64,000 bases of DNA from Saprospiraceae bacterium (GCA_019638455.1 JAHBTU010000001.1:1069501-1133500), one strand, 5' to 3'; shown: positions 35,501 to 44,768, counted from the first letter of the stretch. The notes: generated by a model not told the origin, from the sequence alone. Numbers and translations: made by a program.

Positions 35501-36663
35501 CGCGTGCAGTAGTGCTCAATTGTTTTTCATACTTGACAATGAATGAGCAGGATTATCTTGATTTGATTCCTGTGGACTTGAGCAATCTCAACAGCCCGAG
35601 TATTGCCTTCGACTTGTCCCATGCTCGACGCAGCAACCGAGTGGAGCGCCTTCGAGTAGAGGTGTTCCCGGCTTGCAATCTTTCCGCCCCACCGGTCGTC
35701 GTCTGGGAAAAAAGCGACCCAGAGCTCAGCACGGCAGGCGCTTTGACAGCATCTTTTGTCCCAACCAAAGCAAGCGATTGGCGCAGGGAAGTGGCCGATT
35801 TGAGCCAATTCGTCGGGCAAAAAGTGATTATTCGATTTGCCTCAACCAACGGAGCGGGCAATAATATCTATTTAGACAATATCGGGGTGGTAGAATACAA
35901 TGTGAGCCAGCCCAAGGCTTCGTTCACCGCCTCCGCCGATTCGTTGTGCATTGGCGACACCATAGTATATGTGGCTAACCCAACTGGTGGTGACTTTACC
36001 AACTACCAATGGTATTTTGGCCAGTTGGCTTCGCCCTTGACCGCCGTCGGTGTGGGGCCTCACGCGGTCAGGTATATTTCATCCGGCGATAAAAACGTGC
36101 GGCTGATTACTTCCAACATCATCGGGGTTGACACTATTATCAACACCATAAAGGTCTCTGCTGACCCCATGCCTAGCTTTTGGGTGCAACAGGACGGCCT
36201 GAAAACAACTTTCACCAACACAAGTCAGCACGCGGTCTCCTTTTCGTGGGATTTTGGCGACGGGAACGGCAGCACGGCTGCCAATCCTGTCCATACTTAC
36301 GCCCAAAACGGTGTGTATCCTGTGCAGCTCGCGGCCACCAATCATTGCAGGACTGCCCAAACGACCTCGGAAGTATCCACCACGCTCGGCTTTGGAGATT
36401 TATCTAGCCGCTACGCCATTCGCATATACCCCAACCCCACACCGGGTGATTTTTGGGTGGAAATAGAAAGCTCCGTTGCCGTCCGCGACGCGATGTTCAG
36501 TTTGTTCGACAGTCAGGGACGCTTAATTAAGGGAATGGAAATGTCATTAAACGCGGGTCGCAACGCGATGCCCTTCGAGGATTTGCGCTTGCCTAAAGGA
36601 GTGTATCAACTGAATATGCAGTTGGCAGGCGAGTGGCAAGGTTTCAAAATCGTAGTGCAGTAA
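32590..36663 (+). CDS. Secreted subtilisin-like (S8) protease with PKD and T9SS sorting domains
   Basis: The 1357-residue protein has a signal peptide (KLYALLLSFFLVSPLFPQ), a propeptide-like region to about residue 200, and an S8 catalytic domain. The triad is Asp241 or 242 (SILVRDDGPIG), His267 (GNHGDGVGG) and Ser438 (FGGTSGAAPG); Asn356 in SAGNSNN is the oxyanion residue. Then follow a beta-sandwich domain, Fn3-like parts, a jelly-roll domain (FTEGFQDFNFPPFGWRV), a PKD module (FSWDFGDGNGSTAANPVHTY) and a C-terminal T9SS sorting domain (RIYPNPTPGDFWVEI to GFKIVVQ). It should be exported by T9SS and act at the cell surface or outside on proteins. The 9-mer family palindrome follows its stop. 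Confidence 0.95.
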   Translation: MEKLYALLLSFFLVSPLFPQTSQPVFFESGAILFPDNFGEERRNPSVSASEIVNGHYARYVQCTQIPTASERALLEAEGVQFIDYVRFGAYLVLLPQHFEIGKLETIHARSIMPVQSTWKIARNLREQPYGEWALHGDWLDVNLQVYPHISIPQGAEWCVRQGMTILLEGNQNGFLQVRLLKEHIKTVAALPWVRGMELVPPPSEPDDTRGRSLHRSNGLDSDHALGKKYNGEGVSILVRDDGPIGPHIDFQGRLFNITEPGSNGNHGDGVGGIFAGAGNLNPTMKGMAAGATVYAIRYTPEFQDQTLPLHLNQNVTITNTSYSNGCNAGYTLAAQTVDKQIFENPTLMHVFSAGNSNNISTCTSYGAGNQWGNITGGHKMAKNAIATANLFADASLEISSSRGPAHDGRLKPDISANGQLQESTDHNHTYMTFGGTSGAAPGIAGCLAQLTHAYKSLNGGQEPEAALLKTAILNTANDLGNVGPDFKFGWGHVNAARALHLLEEERYLHGQTDQGQQQSFSLQIPANVRQVRIMAYWADPPAATNAAVALLNDLDLSVVAPTGNIHLPWKLDPTPVPFYLDQPATQGRDSLNNTEQVSIDNPLPGTYSVRIVGTEVPFGPQRFVLAWEFLTDDIRITYPTGGEAFVPGEIERIHWDAFGEHGVFSLRYSTDNGFSWKQIADVPGNLRMFDWEVPNIVNGKIKLLIQRGLVSHVTEFPLTIAPLASDIQIEKVCPDSMVVKWTPANDTLSSQIYLLGNKYMEIVGSTASNTFTIPLQNGGKEQWVSVRAIGSNGLVGRRATAVGWPGELKNCVQPNDLAVRFIESPSGGREIRCAPFVIPVTVLLKNEGSNPVVGATLHYQANNKLPISQNVPNISPGQILLFSFQTPLLIAENGDIDLKVWSTYALENAFFNDTLRMSFQAAANPLNNYFTEGFQDFNFPPFGWRVINPDGNFTWTRTSQNVTGSNGFPTRAVVLNCFSYLTMNEQDYLDLIPVDLSNLNSPSIAFDLSHARRSNRVERLRVEVFPACNLSAPPVVVWEKSDPELSTAGALTASFVPTKASDWRREVADLSQFVGQKVIIRFASTNGAGNNIYLDNIGVVEYNVSQPKASFTASADSLCIGDTIVYVANPTGGDFTNYQWYFGQLASPLTAVGVGPHAVRYISSGDKNVRLITSNIIGVDTIINTIKVSADPMPSFWVQQDGLKTTFTNTSQHAVSFSWDFGDGNGSTAANPVHTYAQNGVYPVQLAATNHCRTAQTTSEVSTTLGFGDLSSRYAIRIYPNPTPGDFWVEIESSVAVRDAMFSLFDSQGRLIKGMEMSLNAGRNAMPFEDLRLPKGVYQLNMQLAGEWQGFKIVVQ

Positions 36664-36996
36664 GGCGAATGAATGCAGCAGAGACGCGGAGTATTTCTGA
36701 AAGGTAAAAACTTGGGCAAGACAGCAGACATTGAATTTTGACAGGATTTACAAGATTTGCACGTTCAATGAGGCAGATTCGCCGCCAAAAAACCTGTAAA
36801 TCTTGTAAATCCTGTCAAAAACATATAAGCCAGTAAACTCTGTCCTCTGCGCTTGGAGGCTGACTAAGTTTTTACCCTGTTTGATAACATCTAATAGCGT
36901 GGCAAAAAACTGGTCACATAGCGGGAAATATATGCGCAAAGTTCAGGAAAGGTGCCCGTTGCGCATCTACGATTTTTGTCGCAGCATGAGCCAAAG
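36664..36996. other. Intergenic region with large palindrome
   Basis: About 330 bases between the convergent subtilase and lipoprotein genes. Holds the palindromic 9-mer repeat at 36737-36817. The remainder is A/T-richer with no frame that I can support. Confidence 0.6.
36737..36817. repeat. 9-mer repeat family, near-perfect palindrome
   Basis: TTGACAGGATTTACAAGATTTGCA on the left and TGTAAATCTTGTAAATCCTGTCAA on the right are reverse complements except at one position, with about 30 bases between. The right arm consists of 9-mers CCTGTAAAT, CTTGTAAAT, CCTGTCAAA. It may also work as a bidirectional terminator for the two converging genes. Confidence 0.85.
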
Positions 36997-37914
36997 TCAT
37001 TTCCATGTCGGAATGAGGCCACGCAGGCCCATGTCCACGATTTTTTCCGAAGGTGTCACGCCGTCCCCATAGATGTCAAGTTGGCCGTTGCCGTCGGTGT
37101 CAACCCATTCAAAGCTGTTGTTGATGGAAAAAGAAAGTGTCACGGTGATGTCTTCGGTTTCGTCGCCAGTGACAACCAGCGGTTGGTTGAATTTGCCTGT
37201 CACCACACACGAGCCAGCCGGGATAGGGCTGCTCGCAAACAAGGGGTTCACTACCGTGGTGGCCCCTGCTGGCGCTTCGCCAAAGTAAATATCGTTGAAC
37301 ATATCGTAAGGTGGGGCAAACGAAGTTTCAAATGCCCAGAATCCTTGTTTTTTATCATCGTTGACGGTCAGCGTTCGAGTGTTCGGCTTCACGGTGGTAA
37401 TGTATGTGTTGAAGCCAACAAAGGAGGCGACCGTGCCTTTTTGATTGTTCAAATTGCCTACTACGGGCAAATTGTTAAGGTTGAAGGTCACGTCGTAGTT
37501 TTGGTAGGTGACGCTGGCCCGCACCCACTCGTAAGTGCCGGGAGGCACATTTTTCAAGTTTATTTTAGCGAAGACTTCGTTTTCTCCAGCCTTTGGTGCT
37601 TTGTCAAAATCCACAGCCATTGCGCCGCCTTTGTCGGTTTCCGCCGCGTGGTAAACGATGGCACCCGTGCCAAGCGCGGTAAACGCGCCGGGAGCCAGTT
37701 CGATGTAGTGTACGCTCATCTGCCTAAACGCAGGCGTTTGAGCCGCATTTCCAGCGGGGATATTGGCGGGTAAGCCGATGTTGTTCAATCGAGGTTGCGT
37801 TGCGTCGAATTTAAACTCGAACTGCAAATTGGCTGCGGAGGAATTGGAGCCATCTTTTTGGCAGGCGGCGGTGCTAATTAGAGTGACCGCGAGAAGTGGG
37901 AAATATCGTTTCAT
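36997..37914 (-). CDS. Lipoprotein of unknown function
   Basis: The 305-residue protein starts best at the ATG at 37914, giving a lipoprotein signal with Cys near residue 18 (LISTAACQKDG). The mature part is beta-rich, with strands such as MSVHYIELAPGAFTAL, GTYEWVRASVTYQNYDVTF and ITVTLSFSINNSFEWVDTDGNG, ending WVDTDGNGQLDIYGDGVTPSE, which looks like a calcium-binding type loop. I do not recognise a named family. Location is probably the periplasm or outer-membrane surface. Confidence 0.7.
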   Translation of the reverse strand: MKRYFPLLAVTLISTAACQKDGSNSSAANLQFEFKFDATQPRLNNIGLPANIPAGNAAQTPAFRQMSVHYIELAPGAFTALGTGAIVYHAAETDKGGAMAVDFDKAPKAGENEVFAKINLKNVPPGTYEWVRASVTYQNYDVTFNLNNLPVVGNLNNQKGTVASFVGFNTYITTVKPNTRTLTVNDDKKQGFWAFETSFAPPYDMFNDIYFGEAPAGATTVVNPLFASSPIPAGSCVVTGKFNQPLVVTGDETEDITVTLSFSINNSFEWVDTDGNGQLDIYGDGVTPSEKIVDMGLRGLIPTWK

Positions 37915-38033
37915 AAGAAAAAATTTCCCAAGAAACGCGGAAGGTAGCATACACATTACCGCTTCCCGCGCAAGGAAAAGTTAATTTCCCTGCTTGGCAT
38001 CACCAACAGGCGTATCCGCCCCCCCCCTTCGAC

Positions 38034-39212
38034 TCAAACCTCCACCGCATTATCCCTTACCACTTGCTCGTAAAACAACCCTGCCTCGGTCATCGCGCGC
38101 TCCATCGTCTCGAAATCAACGCGCACCAGCCCAAAGCGGTAAGTCGGGCCAAGGTGCCACTCAAAATTGTCCCAAGTGCTCCAATGTATGTAGCCCAACA
38201 GCGGCACGTCTTCTTGCATGGCAGCATGGCACACGTGCAAATAGTCCTTGATGGCTTTGATGCGTTGTGGTGCGTCGTCTGTGCAGATGCCGTTTTCGGT
38301 GACGATGATAGGTTTCCCATATTTTTGATGAAAAAAACGAAGCACCTGCCCTAATCCTTGCGGGTCATAGCCCCACATTTTGTCATGCGGGATGTTGCGT
38401 TGTTCCATCTCTGGCCGCCGATGGATAGCATCGAGCGGAAAAGGATCGAACGGGACGTATGCGTAGTAGCTAAGCCCCCAGTAGTCGCATTTTTTGAAGG
38501 GGCGTGCGGCACGTTCCATGAACCACCAGCGTGCAAAAGCGGCAACTGGTCGCCCCAATATGTTGAGCCCCTCGAATCTAGCCGTGTTGAGCGAAATGCC
38601 TACTGGCGCATCCAGTTTTTCCCGAATCATAGTGCGGGCGATGAGGTGTGCCTTGCCCATGTTGTCCAACACTCGATTGGCTGTGAAGTATTGGCGTTTT
38701 TTGAATGGCGGAAAATGGCCGAGCCAAAAAGCGTTCATGGCGTACACGTTTGGCTCATTGAAAGTGTTCCAATAGCGCACATATTCGCCAAAATGTTTGA
38801 CGCATTGTCGCACAAAATCAAGGAAATGAGGGATGTTGTCCTCTTTTGTCCAGCCGCCTTGCTGCTCAAACCAGTTGGGGTGGGCAAAATGGTGCAACAC
38901 AAACATCAACCCTGCCCCACCCTTTCGCAGCCGCTCAAAAAACGAACAATACTCTTCCACCACCTCCTTGTCGAATTTTGCGAAAGGCCCTCGTTGCAAG
39001 CGGCCCCAATCCACGCTGCATCGGTAAATGCTACCCAACCGAACGATAAATTCCGCATCCTCCATGCGTCTTTTTTCGTGGTCGGTGGTTCGCTCGAAGA
39101 TATGGCCATCCGATGCGCGCACGCCTCGCCACGGATGGTCGAATGCTGTTTCCACCTGTGCGGCGGCGGTGGAAGTGCCCCAGAAAAAACCTTTCGGAAA
39201 TGTGATAAGCAT
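38034..39212 (-). CDS. Glycoside hydrolase family 1 (beta-glycosidase)
   Basis: The 392-residue TIM-barrel enzyme hydrolyses beta-linked glycosides. The acid/base Glu153 is in WNTFNEPNVY and the nucleophile Glu306 is in IIVTENGICTDD. The N-terminal FFWGTSTAAAQVE matches the GH1 start (usually FLWGxATAxYQVEG). It is shorter than many GH1 enzymes (about 440-470), with a compact region between the two catalytic residues. No signal peptide, so probably cytoplasmic. The specificity cannot be read from the sequence. Confidence 0.93.
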   Translation of the reverse strand: MLITFPKGFFWGTSTAAAQVETAFDHPWRGVRASDGHIFERTTDHEKRRMEDAEFIVRLGSIYRCSVDWGRLQRGPFAKFDKEVVEEYCSFFERLRKGGAGLMFVLHHFAHPNWFEQQGGWTKEDNIPHFLDFVRQCVKHFGEYVRYWNTFNEPNVYAMNAFWLGHFPPFKKRQYFTANRVLDNMGKAHLIARTMIREKLDAPVGISLNTARFEGLNILGRPVAAFARWWFMERAARPFKKCDYWGLSYYAYVPFDPFPLDAIHRRPEMEQRNIPHDKMWGYDPQGLGQVLRFFHQKYGKPIIVTENGICTDDAPQRIKAIKDYLHVCHAAMQEDVPLLGYIHWSTWDNFEWHLGPTYRFGLVRVDFETMERAMTEAGLFYEQVVRDNAVEV

Positions 39213-39250
39213 GCGCTAATTTCTGCCAAAAAGTTCGTACGCTGCATATA

Positions 39251-42115
39251 TTATTGCACCAAAACCCTGCGCCGCACCACGCCGTCGTTCATCGCAAATT
39301 CCAGCCAATAGATGCCTCTTGGTAGCGCGGGCAAATCATTTTGGAAAGTATTGTGTCCTGCACGCAGACGCAGGTTGCGCGACTGCAAACGCATCCCTTG
39401 CGCATTGAGAATGGACACCATCATCTCGCCCCCATCGGCCTTGTTTATTTCAATGGTGAGCAGGCTCGCCGTAGGGTTTGGATAAAAGTGCAGCTCTTCG
39501 GCCCATGCGGGAGCGCCCGCGCTCAGCGTGGAATCCACCAGCGCCAGCACGGGTACCCGGGCGCTCGTGCATGGGTAATCGTAGAAATCTATTTCCCAAT
39601 TGAAAAAATAGAAATACCGCAATGAGCCAAAATTGGAGCCTTTGATGCTCACCACGTTCGGAATGACGTAAGGGTAATTGACATCTTGGGTGCTGCGGTA
39701 AAGTCGCGGGCCTAAGGAACTCAGGTTGGCGATATTGACATTTTCATCCGTCGTTAACACCAGATTGTTGCCGATAGGCACATCCAAGTCAAGTGTAATG
39801 ACGGTCGTGCCGACAGGAATGTTGACAGATTTGCTTTGAATAGTGTTGCCGATTTCGTCTTTCAAGTCAATTTTTCGCACACCCGCATTGTTGGCATATA
39901 CTTTCACCTTAGCCAATCTGAAAGGGGCATGGCAATCGAAGACAATAGCGCCATTGAAATTAACATCGCCAATGGGTACGGTGCCTACATAATTTTCCAT
40001 GCCGACAAACTGATTAGGCTCGTCATAGATGGTGGTGCTGGCGACCCAATAGGTCGTATTTACATCCAAAGGAGGCGTGATGAAGGGGCTTCCTTCGAAG
40101 AGGAGATTGCCGCCCGCAGGAGCATCGTACCACGCAATCTGGTCGCCAGTTGCCGTGAGGGTTGCGCTGGTATTGGGCGCGATGGTGTCGCCCGTCGCCA
40201 TGGGAGGTGGGTTGTCGAGCACCGTGACAGTAACAGGGGCGGACGAAAAAGAAGCGCATTGTCCCTGAATGGCGACCGAGTATGCCCCCGATTGACTGAC
40301 CGTGATGCTCTGCGTGGTGTCGCCCGTGTTCCAAAGGTAGGAGGCCGCGAGCGAGGAGGTCAGAGTAATGGACGCGCCATTGCAAAAAATCGTGTCGCCA
40401 GAAAATGCCACCACGGGTGTCTCGTCGGGGTCAACCACCACCGTCACGATGTTGGACACCGCCGTGCAACCTTCGGAGTTGGTCACTGTGACGCGATAAT
40501 CGCCAGAAGCGCCGATGTTGACGCTTGGGGAAGCCACGCCATTGCTCCATAGATAATTATTGTAGGCATCCGTCACACCGAGCACGACGCTCTGCCCCGC
40601 ACAAATAGTGGCAGGACCGTCAGAGTAGGCTACCACGGGTGGCACGATGCAGCCTCCTTCTTCCAACGTAAGATACTGATTGACTACGGGCGCATACAGC
40701 GCGTCCACTGTGCCAGAGGGCCAATAGACTTTCACCGAGTCAATAGTGGTTAGTTGTCCCATGCCGAAATGAATCTGCATCGAGTTCATGATGCCATAAC
40801 TTTCGCCGGCTCGCACTTCGCGGGTCTGTGTGCCTAGCGCACTGTGCAGCTGCACTTTTGTGCCTACGGCGCTTCGATTACTCTGCACACCGCGCAGGGT
40901 GAGGCCAAAAAAATTGTTATCGTTGCCTGCATTGAGCCACAGCGCGTCGGGGATGTCGCTTGGTTCCGTGTAGATGTCAGCGTAACCCGCGTAAATATCC
41001 ATGAAGCCATCGTGGTTCAGGTCGCCGACCGCCACGGACTCTATTTGATTGTTGTCGAAAAGGCCTGTCACGACCGAGAAGGTTTTGTCACCATTGTTGC
41101 GCAGCAAATAGTGAACGGTGCCGGAGACAAGAATATCCACAAACCCATCATTGTCAAAATCGCGGAAAATGCCTTGAATGGGCAAGCCTCCCACCGTGTT
41201 GAACAACCCCGCTGCCACAGTGATGTCGGTGAAATGGCCTGAGCCGTCATTTTCCAACAGTTGGCTCGACACATCGTGATTGGTGATGAAACAGTCCAAG
41301 TCGCCGTCGTTGTCAATATCGCCAAAGTCAGCCGTCCAGCTTTGTGCCCCGATACGCAGCCCTGAAGCATTGGTAGTGTCCTGCGAGTAAGTGCCGTCGC
41401 CGTTGTTGAGAAAAAGTTGGTTGATGCGACGACCGTCGTTGGGGCTGCTTACTCCAGAGCGGCATTTGGCGATATACAAATCAAGATAGCCGTCGTTGTT
41501 CACGTCGCTCCACACGGAGCCGTAGTTGCCAGAGTTGTCGGAAGGCGGCACTGTTGCGAGATTCATCCAACCGGGCTGTAGGGCAAGATTGCCCGCGCCG
41601 TCATTCCCAAATATCCTCGATGTGCCGTCGTCGTGGCACACAAAAGCATCGAGCCAGCCGTCATTGTTGATGTCGGCGAAATTGACGCATTGCACAAAAG
41701 TGCCCGGCGCGGTGAGGGTTTTGAGGGAATAGGCAGAGGCGTTCGCATTGGCCATCGCCACTTTGATACCGTCATAAGCGCCACCTGTCAGCACGTCGGG
41801 AAAACCGTTGTTGTCGAGGTCGCCCGCGCAGATGCCCCACTGGCTGTCATCGGGGTCGGAGCCAACCAAGCCGATAGGGAGGCGGAAAAAGGGCTGGTTG
41901 GGCGCCATCTGGAACTCCACCGCCATTTGGTAGCCCTGATTCATTCGCACAATGTCGTCGCGTCCGTCGCCATCCATGTCGAGCACCGCGATGGCCACTC
42001 CGCTGTAGTGATTGTTGGGAGTGAGCAGGGTGGTTTTGTTGATAAATTGAATTTGAGCCTGCGATGTGGCTGTCGCCAGTAACAGGGCAAGCATTGGCAA
42101 GAATCCTTTTTTCAT
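39251..42115 (-). CDS. FG-GAP/VCBS repeat protein with ASPIC/UnbV and T9SS sorting domains
   Basis: The 954-residue protein starts best at the ATG at 42115 (signal peptide MKKGFLPMLALLLATATSQAQ). Repeats containing DxDxDGxxD-type calcium loops (DMDGDGRDD, DLDNNGFPD, DINNDGWLD, DVNNDGYLD, DIDNDGDLD, DFDNDGFVD, DLNHDGFMD) form an integrin-like propeller to about residue 470. An ASPIC/UnbV module follows (LRGVQSNRSAVGTKVQ to VKVYWPSGTVD). Then two Ig-like segments (CAGQSVVLGVTDAYNNYLWSNG), a choice-of-anchor part and a C-terminal T9SS domain (LHFYPNPTASLLTIEI to RRRVLVQ). Likely a secreted or surface calcium-binding adhesion protein. Confidence 0.92.
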   Translation of the reverse strand: MKKGFLPMLALLLATATSQAQIQFINKTTLLTPNNHYSGVAIAVLDMDGDGRDDIVRMNQGYQMAVEFQMAPNQPFFRLPIGLVGSDPDDSQWGICAGDLDNNGFPDVLTGGAYDGIKVAMANANASAYSLKTLTAPGTFVQCVNFADINNDGWLDAFVCHDDGTSRIFGNDGAGNLALQPGWMNLATVPPSDNSGNYGSVWSDVNNDGYLDLYIAKCRSGVSSPNDGRRINQLFLNNGDGTYSQDTTNASGLRIGAQSWTADFGDIDNDGDLDCFITNHDVSSQLLENDGSGHFTDITVAAGLFNTVGGLPIQGIFRDFDNDGFVDILVSGTVHYLLRNNGDKTFSVVTGLFDNNQIESVAVGDLNHDGFMDIYAGYADIYTEPSDIPDALWLNAGNDNNFFGLTLRGVQSNRSAVGTKVQLHSALGTQTREVRAGESYGIMNSMQIHFGMGQLTTIDSVKVYWPSGTVDALYAPVVNQYLTLEEGGCIVPPVVAYSDGPATICAGQSVVLGVTDAYNNYLWSNGVASPSVNIGASGDYRVTVTNSEGCTAVSNIVTVVVDPDETPVVAFSGDTIFCNGASITLTSSLAASYLWNTGDTTQSITVSQSGAYSVAIQGQCASFSSAPVTVTVLDNPPPMATGDTIAPNTSATLTATGDQIAWYDAPAGGNLLFEGSPFITPPLDVNTTYWVASTTIYDEPNQFVGMENYVGTVPIGDVNFNGAIVFDCHAPFRLAKVKVYANNAGVRKIDLKDEIGNTIQSKSVNIPVGTTVITLDLDVPIGNNLVLTTDENVNIANLSSLGPRLYRSTQDVNYPYVIPNVVSIKGSNFGSLRYFYFFNWEIDFYDYPCTSARVPVLALVDSTLSAGAPAWAEELHFYPNPTASLLTIEINKADGGEMMVSILNAQGMRLQSRNLRLRAGHNTFQNDLPALPRGIYWLEFAMNDGVVRRRVLVQ

Positions 42116-42281
42116 GTAAAAAAACAAACGTTGGAGCGCGGGTTTGAATAAAATCGCGGGCAAGATAGCGGGAAACGAAGGTTCGTTGAGCGCGAGCCAC
42201 GCTATTGCCAATTCCCGACAGAACACACGACAACATTTGTTGGCAACCTGTGGAAAAAAGGAGGATAACTTCTGCCCCCAA

Positions 42282-42302
42282 TGTTCCACGCGATGTTTCA
42301 CG
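42282..42302 (+). promoter_or_regulatory. Two parS-like half sites in direct order
   Basis: TGTTCCACG (42282-42290) and TGTTTCACG (42294-42302) both match one half of the ParB-binding parS palindrome TGTTNCACGTGNAACA, but in direct rather than inverted orientation. They lie about 760 bases before parA. A full parS palindrome was not seen in the window. Confidence 0.3.
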
Positions 42303-42308
42303 CCCGAC

Positions 42309-42316
42309 TACCTTTG
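42309..42316 (+). promoter_or_regulatory. Candidate -7 box for UlaG-like hydrolase gene
   Basis: TACCTTTG matches TAnnTTTG and ends 22 bases before the start at 42339. The -33 element is not clear. It supports the shorter start over the frame beginning at 42144. Confidence 0.5.
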
Positions 42317-42338
42317 CGGTGTTCAACACTTGGCAGAC

Positions 42339-43022
42339 ATGAAAGTCACATACTACGGTCACTCTTGCTTTTTGGTGGAAACGGGCGGCAAACGCCTCCT
42401 CTTCGACCCATTTCTGACGGGCAACCCTTTGGCTTCCAGCATAGATGCCAACGCGATTCGCTGTGATTACATTTTCGTCACCCACTCGCACCAAGACCAC
42501 ATCGGCGACTTGGAAACAGTGGCAGCCAACAACCCCAACGCGCTCATCGTGGGCATCTGGGAAGTGAGCGCCTATTACAGCGCCAAAGGGCTGCGCACAC
42601 ACCCCATGAACAAGGGCGGCTGGTGGACATTTGATTTTGGTCGCGTGAAAATGGTGCAGGCCGTACACAGCAGCGTCTTTCCTGATGGAATGCCCGCCGG
42701 CGAACCAGCGGGCTATGTGCTCGACACCGCCGACGGTGTGCTCTATGTGGCGGGCGACACGGCGCTTACGCTCGATATGCAACTCATCCCAATGACCTGT
42801 CGGGCACTCGATGCGGCCATCCTGCCGATAGGCTCCAACTTTACGATGGACTACCACGATGCGTGCATCGCTGCCGAATTTATCCGATGCGAGCGCATCA
42901 TCGGCTGCCATTACGACACGTTCGGCTTTATCAAAATTGACCACGATGCCGCCAAAAAAGCATTCGCGGACAAAGGCAAGGAATTGATTTTGATGCAAAT
43001 AGGCCAACCCATCGAAATCTGA
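42339..43022 (+). CDS. Metallo-beta-lactamase-fold metal-dependent hydrolase (UlaG/UPF0173-like)
   Basis: The 227-residue cytoplasmic protein starts best at the ATG at 42339 ([14 protein letters not shown]). The MBL metal ligands are visible: [10 protein letters not shown] (HxHxDH motif), [10 protein letters not shown] (a later His), YVAGDTALT (Asp) and [10 protein letters not shown] (His). The start [29 protein letters not shown] is typical of the UPF0173/UlaG-like group. The substrate is unknown. The gene lies 41 bases upstream of parA in the same direction. Confidence 0.92.
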   Translation: MKVTYYGHSCFLVETGGKRLLFDPFLTGNPLASSIDANAIRCDYIFVTHSHQDHIGDLETVAANNPNALIVGIWEVSAYYSAKGLRTHPMNKGGWWTFDFGRVKMVQAVHSSVFPDGMPAGEPAGYVLDTADGVLYVAGDTALTLDMQLIPMTCRALDAAILPIGSNFTMDYHDACIAAEFIRCERIIGCHYDTFGFIKIDHDAAKKAFADKGKELILMQIGQPIEI

Positions 43023-43063
43023 CTCGAATCGTTCATCCACAACTCAAACCTAACGATACCATC

Positions 43064-43843
43064 ATGCTGAAAAACATGGGCAAAATCATCACCATTGCCA
43101 ACCAGAAAGGCGGGGTCGGGAAGACTACCACAGCCATCAACCTCGCAGCTTCCTTGGCGATTTTGGAAAAAAAGGTCTTGCTGATTGACGCAGACCCCCA
43201 AGCCAACGCCTCTTCGGGTGTGGGGCAGGCCGACACTTCCGAATTGGTCAGCCTATATGATTGCCTTGTGCACGGTGCCAACCCATTGGAGGCCATCGTC
43301 ACCACCGAGACACCCAACCTCGACCTGCTCCCCTCCAACATTGACCTCGTGGGTGCTGACCTCGAAATGGCCGAGAAACCCAATCGAGAATATATCCTGC
43401 GCGGCATCGTCGGCGAGTTGCGCGACCGCTACGACTATATCTTCATTGACTGCTTGCCCTCACTTGGCCTGATTACCGTCAATGCATTGGTAGCTGCCGA
43501 CACGGTGCTCATTCCGGTACAATGCGAGATGTTCTCCTTCGAGGGACTGGCCAAACTGAAAAACACCATTATGCTCGTCAAACAGGGTTACAACCCCAAC
43601 TTGCAAGTGGAAGGCCTGCTAATCTCTATGTACGACAGTCGTTTGCGATTGGCCAACGCCATCGTCGAAGAAGTGCGCAACAGCTCGAACGATTATGTGT
43701 TCGAGACCATCATCCATCGCAATAGCCGAGTCGCGGAGGCACCCATGTCGCACACGCCCGTTGCGCTCTATGATGTGAACAGCAAAGGTGCGGTCAACTT
43801 TTTCAACCTCGCGGAGGAGTTTTTGAGAAAAAATCCGAATTAA
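43064..43843 (+). CDS. parA: Chromosome-partitioning ATPase ParA (Soj)
   Basis: The 259-residue ATPase drives separation of newly copied origins with ParB. The deviant Walker A is KGGVGKTTT near residue 15, Walker A-prime [14 protein letters not shown] near 39, and Walker [12 protein letters not shown] near 125. A start at the internal ATG at 43076 ([10 protein letters not shown]) is equally good. There is no N-terminal HTH, so it is of the chromosomal Soj type. parB follows after five bases. Confidence 0.96.
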   Translation: MLKNMGKIITIANQKGGVGKTTTAINLAASLAILEKKVLLIDADPQANASSGVGQADTSELVSLYDCLVHGANPLEAIVTTETPNLDLLPSNIDLVGADLEMAEKPNREYILRGIVGELRDRYDYIFIDCLPSLGLITVNALVAADTVLIPVQCEMFSFEGLAKLKNTIMLVKQGYNPNLQVEGLLISMYDSRLRLANAIVEEVRNSSNDYVFETIIHRNSRVAEAPMSHTPVALYDVNSKGAVNFFNLAEEFLRKNPN

Positions 43844-43848
43844 AAATC

Positions 43849-44757
43849 ATGGCAAAAAAGACACAATTCAGCACTAGTGGCGTGGCTGCCCTGTTGCGCA
43901 ATGCAGGACAATTTGAAAAGGCCGTGCAGGAAAATCCGCAGGAAGTCGTGCGCGAACTGGCCACCGCAGTGGCCATGCTGCCCGTGAGCCAAGTCAAGCC
44001 CAACAAAGGGCAACCCCGCAAACGATTCGACGATGAATCCATGGAAGAACTGGCGGCCAGCATCCGGGCACATGGCATCATACAGCCCATCACCGTGCGG
44101 CGCATCCACGACAAGGAATACCAAATCATCTCCGGCGAACGCCGGCACCGCGCGGCACAGCTCGCCGGCTTGAAGGAAATACCCGCCTATGTTCGCCTCG
44201 CCAACGACCAAGAACTGTTGGAAATGGCGCTCATCGAGAACATCCAGCGCGAAGACCTGAACGCATGGGAGGTAGCCATTTCTTACGGCCGACTGGCCGA
44301 CGAGTTCAAAATGTCGCACGAGTCCATCTCGGAGCGCGTGGGCAAAAAACGCAGCACCGTCACCAACTACATCCGCTTGCTCAAATTTGAGGGCGACGAC
44401 GACATCAAGCACGGTATCATTGATGGGAAAATCAGCATGGGCCACGCACGCGCGCTAGCAGGCATCGAAAACAACCCCGCTTTTCGCAAAGTCCTGTTCA
44501 ACAGGATTTTAGCCGAAGACCTTTCAGTGCGAGCCACAGAGGAAGCCATCGCGGAATATCACGAAAGCCGCAAGCCCAAAGCACCGAAAGAAGCCAAAAA
44601 CGTGCCTCAGTTCATGCGCGACATCGAGGACAGGTTCAATGCTTTTTTTGGTTCTAAAATCCAAATGAAACGCGACGAAAAAGGGAAAGGACAAATCGTG
44701 CTGAAGTTCAGAAACGACGTAGAGCTGAATCGCTTGTTGGATGCCTTGGAACGGTAA
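43849..44757 (+). CDS. parB: Chromosome-partitioning protein ParB (Spo0J)
   Basis: The 302-residue CTP-dependent DNA clamp binds parS sites and spreads. The N-terminal CTP-binding domain has QPRKRFDDESMEELAASI and the GERRHRAAQLAGL box; the IENIQREDLNAWEVA segment follows, and the HTH is around MSHESISERVGKKRSTVTNY. The C-terminal dimer domain is after about residue 245. It sits five bases after parA and is followed by a bidirectional terminator. Confidence 0.97.
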   Translation: MAKKTQFSTSGVAALLRNAGQFEKAVQENPQEVVRELATAVAMLPVSQVKPNKGQPRKRFDDESMEELAASIRAHGIIQPITVRRIHDKEYQIISGERRHRAAQLAGLKEIPAYVRLANDQELLEMALIENIQREDLNAWEVAISYGRLADEFKMSHESISERVGKKRSTVTNYIRLLKFEGDDDIKHGIIDGKISMGHARALAGIENNPAFRKVLFNRILAEDLSVRATEEAIAEYHESRKPKAPKEAKNVPQFMRDIEDRFNAFFGSKIQMKRDEKGKGQIVLKFRNDVELNRLLDALER

Positions 44758-44768
44758 AAGACCTCTGC

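Noticed and set aside
42144..42338. Longer start for the UlaG-like hydrolase
   Set aside because: The first 65 residues are not family-like, and the candidate -7 box lies inside them.
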